From: Bacteroidales bacterium
GTDB taxonomy: Bacteria; Bacteroidota; Bacteroidia; Bacteroidales; P3
Reading direction: 5' to 3'
Assembly: GCA_012837565.1 (NCBI GenBank)
Contig: DUQY01000058.1
Location: 1-10,396 of the forward strand
DNA: 10,396 nucleotides
Position numbers and translations under genes: made by a program. Under the pieces are notes generated by a model. The model made no database searches and was not told where the DNA came from. It saw only the letters and a list, made by a program, of their open reading frames with translations. Shown piece after piece: positions 6,389 to 10,396 of this stretch (positions are counted from its first letter, which is position 1; each line of letters starts with the position of its first letter).

Positions 6389-8188
6389 ATGAGGAAATAC
6401 TTTAATTGGATATTTGCAAAGCCATATATTATACATATTATTATATATTTTATTTTGGTCTGCCTTGCAACTATTTTCTCAATTGCATCCATTCTTTCTG
6501 CTTCAAACTTCCTAAGTGTACTTTTCGAAGAGGGTATAACAAATAATGTTGTTGCAAATCCTTCTTTCTTAGATGAGGCATTAAATAATATATATGCAAG
6601 TATTATTGCCTTCGGAAAAGAGAAAGCATTGTTTATATTTGGGTCGCTAATCTTTATTATCTATTTCTTTAAAGACGTTTTCACCTATCTTGCATCATAT
6701 ATCATTGCATCAGTAAGAAATAGGATGTTAAGGAATATTAGAAACAAGCTATTCCGAAAATATGTTTCCCTACCCCTTTCATATATCAATACTCACAGAA
6801 AAGGAGATCTTATTTCAAGAATAAGTAGTGATGTTATAGAGTATGACGAAAATGTTCTGAAATCAATAATCTCACTATTTTCAGCAATAATAACTGTTTT
6901 ACTTTATTTTATAGTTCTTATATACATTGACTACCAACTAACTCTTACTGTTTTATTAGTTTTTCCAATAGTTTCTGGCTTAGTGTCTTTAGTAAGTAGA
7001 AATCTTAGAAGTAGCTCAAAGCACCTTCAACAAAAGAATTCAAACCTTATTTCAATAATTGAACAAACCATTTCAGGGTTGAGGATAATTAAATCACATA
7101 CTGCAATTGAAATGATGAATGAAAGATTTATTAGCTTCAATGCATCCTATACTCGATTAAGAAATGGTATATATAGGAAAGTAGATTTAGCCTCTCCAAT
7201 GAGTGAGTTTTTTGGAAATTCAATGCTAATAGGGCTTTTACTTTTCGGCTCATCAAGTGTACTTTCTATCACACCAACTCTTAGTCCAGAGCTATTTATT
7301 GTATATTTAGTTCTATTCACACTTATCATTAAACCTGCAAAGGATATCCCGACCTCTTTTTTTAACATTAAGAAAGGTAGGGCTTCAATTGATAGAATTG
7401 TTGATATACTTGAAATAGAAAACAATATAAAAGAACCTATAAATCCTACTGCTTTCCCAGACTTAAAGAAAGGAATAATATTTAATAATGTATCATTCTC
7501 TTATATTGATGAGCCTGTCCTAAAAAATATTGATATAGTATTTGAAAAAGGAAAGACAACAGCTATTGTTGGAGCTTCAGGAAGTGGGAAAAGTACTTTG
7601 ATTGACCTTATTCCAAAATTCTACGAGCCAAGTCAAGGAGAGATATTATTTGATAATATAAGTTCTAGTGATATTCACTCCAAAGAAATTAGGAACCAAA
7701 TCTCAATAGTAACTCAAGATACAATTCTTTTCAACGACACAATATTCAATAATATAACCTTTGGATTTAATAACTACAGTATAGAGCAGGTTGAGAATGC
7801 AGCAAAGATTGCAAACGCTCATGAGTTTATTGAAATCTTACCAGAGGGCTATAATACTGTAATTGGTGATAGAGGCTCTACACTATCGGGAGGTCAAAGG
7901 CAGAGGTTAAGTATAGCAAGGGCTATATTAAAGAATTCAGAGATACTAATTCTTGATGAAGCAACCTCAGCATTAGATACCGAGAATGAAAGACTAGTCC
8001 AAGATGCAATTTCAAAAATAACCTTTGGAAAGACTTCGATAATAATAGCTCACCGCCTTTCAACTATTGTAAATGCAGACAAAATAATAGTTTTAGATAA
8101 GGGAGAAATCAAAGAAAGAGGGACTCATAAAGAACTTATTGCAATAAACGGCATATATTCCAAGTTATGTAAGATGCAGGAAGTATAG
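6389..8188 (+). CDS. MsbA-type ABC exporter (fused permease and ATPase)
   Basis: This 599-residue half-transporter has a type IV exporter fold and probably works as an inner-membrane homodimer. The permease half has hydrophobic segments at about 13-35, 80-105, 158-180, 184-204, 272-292 and 303-320. A rather long periplasmic loop of about 40 residues lies between the first two. The ATPase half has Walker A GASGSGKST at 395-403, a Q-loop (TQDTILFND), the signature LSGGQRQR from 499, Walker B ILILDEATSALD (Asp523, Glu524) and the H-loop His555. All catalytic residues are intact. Bacteroidetes proteins of this kind are usually labelled lipid A or lipid exporter MsbA, but substrate cannot be read from sequence and a drug or polysaccharide-lipid substrate is possible. 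It lies 15 nt after purB and 21 nt before the tyrosine phosphatase gene. Confidence 0.93.
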   Translation: MRKYFNWIFAKPYIIHIIIYFILVCLATIFSIASILSASNFLSVLFEEGITNNVVANPSFLDEALNNIYASIIAFGKEKALFIFGSLIFIIYFFKDVFTYLASYIIASVRNRMLRNIRNKLFRKYVSLPLSYINTHRKGDLISRISSDVIEYDENVLKSIISLFSAIITVLLYFIVLIYIDYQLTLTVLLVFPIVSGLVSLVSRNLRSSSKHLQQKNSNLISIIEQTISGLRIIKSHTAIEMMNERFISFNASYTRLRNGIYRKVDLASPMSEFFGNSMLIGLLLFGSSSVLSITPTLSPELFIVYLVLFTLIIKPAKDIPTSFFNIKKGRASIDRIVDILEIENNIKEPINPTAFPDLKKGIIFNNVSFSYIDEPVLKNIDIVFEKGKTTAIVGASGSGKSTLIDLIPKFYEPSQGEILFDNISSSDIHSKEIRNQISIVTQDTILFNDTIFNNITFGFNNYSIEQVENAAKIANAHEFIEILPEGYNTVIGDRGSTLSGGQRQRLSIARAILKNSEILILDEATSALDTENERLVQDAISKITFGKTSIIIAHRLSTIVNADKIIVLDKGEIKERGTHKELIAINGIYSKLCKMQEV

Positions 8189-8209
8189 CATTTAACTCAT
8201 AAAACTACT

Positions 8210-8683
8210 ATGAAAAATATATTATTTGTATGTCTGGGTAATATTTGTCGCTCAGCAGCAGCAGAGGCTGTAATGAAAAAACTAATTGAAGAGAAAGACC
8301 TATCTAAAGAATATTTTATTGACTCGGCAGGCACGGCAGACTATCATGAGGGAGGAGAAGCAGATCCAAGAATGATTAGCCATTCTTTAAAAAGAGGATT
8401 TGATATTACCAGCATCTCAAGGCCTATCAACAAACAAGACTATTACGATTTTGATTTAATAGTTTTAATGGACAAGGAGAACTTTCGTAATGTAAGTAAT
8501 TTATGCCCTGAAGAAAACCTATTAGGAAAGATTAGATATATGTCAGACTTCTTTACCGAACATAACGACAAGATAGTTCCTGACCCTTATTTTGGAGGAA
8601 GTAAAGGCTTCGAATATGTTTTAGACCTTTTAGAAGATGGCTGTAAAGAGCTATTATCACAATTAATCAAGAAAGATATATAA
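8210..8683 (+). CDS. low-molecular-weight protein-tyrosine phosphatase
   Basis: This 157-residue cytoplasmic phosphatase has the family's usual length. The phosphate-binding loop C-x5-R is at the very N-terminus (CLGNICRS, Cys8 nucleophile, Arg14). The general-acid loop is DPYFGG, with Asp125. Cys13 inside the loop is also typical of the family. In Gram-negative bacteria such enzymes (Wzb, Ltp1) dephosphorylate tyrosine autokinases that control capsule and extracellular polysaccharide. It closes the operon, 21 nt after the ABC exporter and 196 nt before the next gene. The operon also encodes a PHP-type tyrosine phosphatase of unrelated fold. Arsenate reductase is the main alternative in this fold, but the intact C-x5-R plus DPY loop favours a phosphatase. 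Confidence 0.95.
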   Translation: MKNILFVCLGNICRSAAAEAVMKKLIEEKDLSKEYFIDSAGTADYHEGGEADPRMISHSLKRGFDITSISRPINKQDYYDFDLIVLMDKENFRNVSNLCPEENLLGKIRYMSDFFTEHNDKIVPDPYFGGSKGFEYVLDLLEDGCKELLSQLIKKDI

Positions 8684-8718
8684 TAACAAGGTTTCTTGCA
8701 ATTCTTTCCATCCTATTT

Positions 8719-8746
8719 ACTAGGGCTTTTACCTTCTTAGTTTTTT
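8719..8746 (+). terminator. weak possible intrinsic terminator after the operon
   Basis: ACTAGGG (8719-8725) can pair with TTCTTAGT (ending 8741) through four Watson-Crick pairs plus G-U, G-C and G-U pairs. The loop is about nine nt, and a run of T to 8746 follows. The stem is weak, so this is only a candidate. It is, however, the only hairpin-plus-T structure I found in the gap after the operon's last gene. Confidence 0.25.
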
Positions 8747-8766
8747 CATATATAATTACTTATTCA

Positions 8767-8824
8767 AAACTCTTAATCCAAATAAACTTTATCAATAGGC
8801 TGAAAAAGGAGTTTAAATTTGGAT
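8767..8824. repeat. two interleaved inverted repeats upstream of the carboxyltransferase promoter
   Basis: AAACTC (8767-8772) is complementary to GAGTTT (8809-8814), and ATCCAAAT (8776-8783) is complementary to ATTTGGAT (8817-8824). The order A-B-A'-B' means the two stems interleave, as in an H-type pseudoknot. The -33 TTTG of the downstream promoter lies inside the last arm, so a DNA-binding role is as plausible as an RNA one. The sequence is AT-rich and the arms are short, so chance is possible. Confidence 0.3.
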
Positions 8825-8849
8825 AGGTATCCTTTTTAGTGTATTTTTG
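8818..8849 (+). promoter_or_regulatory. Bacteroidetes-type promoter of the carboxyltransferase gene
   Basis: TTTG at 8818-8821 and TATTTTTG at 8842-8849 match the -33 and -7 consensus elements, with 20 nt between them, as expected for the primary sigma factor of this phylum. The predicted start is around 8856, giving a leader of about 25 nt. It is the best promoter in the window and separates this gene from the upstream operon. Confidence 0.75.
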
Positions 8850-8879
8850 CAAGTTACAATTCAATTTAGTGTTCAATAT

Positions 8880-10396
8880 ATGGTTGAAAATATGTCAATT
8901 AACAGAAAGACACAGGAGCTGAAAGCAAGAATGCAGTCTTTACTTCAAGGTGGTGGTGAAAAAGCGATGGAGAAGCAAAAGGCTACTGGTAAGCTTACAG
9001 CAAGAGAAAGAATCTTAGAGTTACTAGACGAGGGTTCTTTCCACGAATACGATCTTTTTATCCAACACTCAGGTAAAGATTTTGATATGGATAAGAAAAT
9101 TCTTCCTGGTGACGGGGTCGTTACAGGTACAGGAACGATAAATGGTTATCCAATTTGTATTTATGCTCAGGATTTCACCGTTGCAGGTGGTTCATTAGGT
9201 TATATGCATGCTAAAAAGATATGCAAGATAATGGATCACGCAATGAAGTTTAAGGTTCCTATCATAGGAATCAATGACTCTGGCGGTGCTCGTATTCAAG
9301 AAGGTGTTAATGCTTTGGCTGGTTATGGTGAGATATTTTACCGTAACACTATGGCATCAGGTGTTATTCCTCAAATATCAGTTATACTTGGTCCTTGTGC
9401 AGGTGGTGCGGTTTATTCGCCAGCCCTAACAGACTTTGTTTTCGTAGTAGATAAGATTTCTAAAATGTTTATTACAGGACCTGATGTGATAAGAACAGTT
9501 TTAGGAGAAGAAATATCGCAAGAAGACCTTGGTGGAGCAAGAGTTCATGCTGAGATTTCTGGTAATGCACATTTCTTTGCAGAAAGTGAAATGGAATGCT
9601 TTGATCAAATTAAAGCTCTCTTCACTTATATACCTTGGAACAATACCAAGAAAGCCGAGAAGTTTGCAATGAAGAGACCAAAAACAAAAGATTATAAGAT
9701 TAATCAAATATTCCCAACAGACCCAGCAAAACCTTATGATGTTAGGCTTATCATTAAAGCTATTGCAGATAATTCAGACTTCTTAGAAGTTCATGAGCTA
9801 TTTGCAAAAAATATTGTTGTAGGATTTGCACGTATTAATGGAGACACAGTGGGCTGTGTTGCAAATCAACCAATGGAAATGGCTGGGGTTTTAGATTGTA
9901 ACTCATCTGACAAGGCTGCAAGATTTATTCTTTTCTGCGATGCTTTCCAAATTCCTTTAGTAACATTTGAAGACCTTCCTGGCTACCTTCCTGGCGTTGA
10001 CCAAGAGCATGCAGGAGTTATTCGTCATGGAGCTAAAATCCTTTATGCGTTCTCTGAAGCAACAGTTCCTAAGTTAACTGTTATTCTAAGAAAGGCTTAC
10101 GGAGGAGGATACATTGCTATGTGTTCAAATCACTTAAAGGCAGACTTTGTTTTTGCATGGCCAACAGCCGAAATTGCAGTTATGGGACCAGAGGGTGCAG
10201 CAAACATTATTTTCAAATCTGAAATTTTGGAAGCAGAAGACCCAGATGCAATGCGTAAGGTGAAAATACAGGAGTATAGAGAGAAGTTTGCCAACCCTTA
10301 TGTTGCTGCTTCTTATGGTTATGTTGATGCTGTAATTCAGCCAAATGAAACACGTAAATATTTAATTCATGCTCTTGAAATGACAAAGAGTAAGGT
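8880..10396 (+). CDS. mmdA: acyl-CoA carboxyltransferase, methylmalonyl-CoA decarboxylase alpha / propionyl-CoA carboxylase beta (3' end cut by the window)
   Basis: About 505 codons are present and open to the right edge; the family is about 510-520 residues, so only a few codons are missing. It is the carboxyltransferase subunit that moves CO2 between carboxybiotin and propionyl-CoA/methylmalonyl-CoA, used in Bacteroidetes to make propionate. Two crotonase-like halves are visible. The N-half has SGGARIQEG at 134-142 and AGGAVYSPA at 174-182 for acyl-CoA and oxyanion binding. The C-half has AYGGGYIAM at 406-414 and GPEGAANI at 436-443 for the biotin side. Start ATG 8880 (MVENMSIN) is preferred; ATG 8892 is an alternative. 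A biotin carrier and a membrane decarboxylase or biotin carboxylase would be expected beyond the window, and they would settle decarboxylase versus carboxylase. Confidence 0.92.
   Translation, partial: MVENMSINRKTQELKARMQSLLQGGGEKAMEKQKATGKLTARERILELLDEGSFHEYDLFIQHSGKDFDMDKKILPGDGVVTGTGTINGYPICIYAQDFTVAGGSLGYMHAKKICKIMDHAMKFKVPIIGINDSGGARIQEGVNALAGYGEIFYRNTMASGVIPQISVILGPCAGGAVYSPALTDFVFVVDKISKMFITGPDVIRTVLGEEISQEDLGGARVHAEISGNAHFFAESEMECFDQIKALFTYIPWNNTKKAEKFAMKRPKTKDYKINQIFPTDPAKPYDVRLIIKAIADNSDFLEVHELFAKNIVVGFARINGDTVGCVANQPMEMAGVLDCNSSDKAARFILFCDAFQIPLVTFEDLPGYLPGVDQEHAGVIRHGAKILYAFSEATVPKLTVILRKAYGGGYIAMCSNHLKADFVFAWPTAEIAVMGPEGAANIIFKSEILEAEDPDAMRKVKIQEYREKFANPYVAASYGYVDAVIQPNETRKYLIHALEMTKSK

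Noticed and set aside
9501..9707. 68-codon minus-strand open frame
   Set aside because: It lies entirely within the well-supported carboxyltransferase gene on the opposite strand and shows no recognisable features.

Overview
The window looks like a low-GC member of the Bacteroidetes, most likely order Bacteroidales. Three things point there. The -7 elements match the Bacteroidetes consensus TAnnTTTG (at 261, 1657 and 8842). Start codons lack Shine-Dalgarno leaders. The gene families are typical, including a methylmalonyl-CoA/propionyl-CoA carboxyltransferase and a DEAD-box helicase with a DbpA-type tail. No genus can be assigned from the sequence alone.

Positions 1-1689 are an accessory, scarred region with one convincing gene. 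A 245-residue protein (373-1110) carries a class III nucleotidyl-cyclase-like core with two candidate metal-binding aspartates. It has its own promoter, whose -7 element lies in a small palindrome. Two minus-strand remnants bracket it (118-189 and 1107-1246). Both read as the extreme C-terminus of DNA polymerase I, ending NWLEAH-stop, with no polymerase body attached. Right of the second remnant, 1355-1689 holds no clear gene but two abutting short tandem arrays. One has four GATGTACATCTTAGC-type units at an exact 22-nt period, enclosed by an inverted repeat. The other has four degenerate TGAAAC-led units at a 21-nt period. The promoter of the next operon follows.

Positions 1690-8683 are a compact same-strand run with gaps of only 3 to 37 nt: DEAD-box RNA helicase, ribulose-phosphate 3-epimerase (rpe), PHP-family tyrosine phosphatase (CpsB/YwqE type), adenylosuccinate lyase (purB), an MsbA-type ABC exporter and a low-molecular-weight protein tyrosine phosphatase. 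No good promoter was seen inside it, so it is probably one operon. It mixes housekeeping genes with two unrelated protein-tyrosine phosphatases and a lipid or polysaccharide-type exporter, which suggests a link to envelope or capsule control.

Positions 8684-8879 are intergenic, with a weak possible terminator, an interleaved pair of inverted repeats and a near-consensus promoter. The promoter drives an acyl-CoA carboxyltransferase (mmdA/pccB family) that runs off the right edge only a few codons short of the usual family length.
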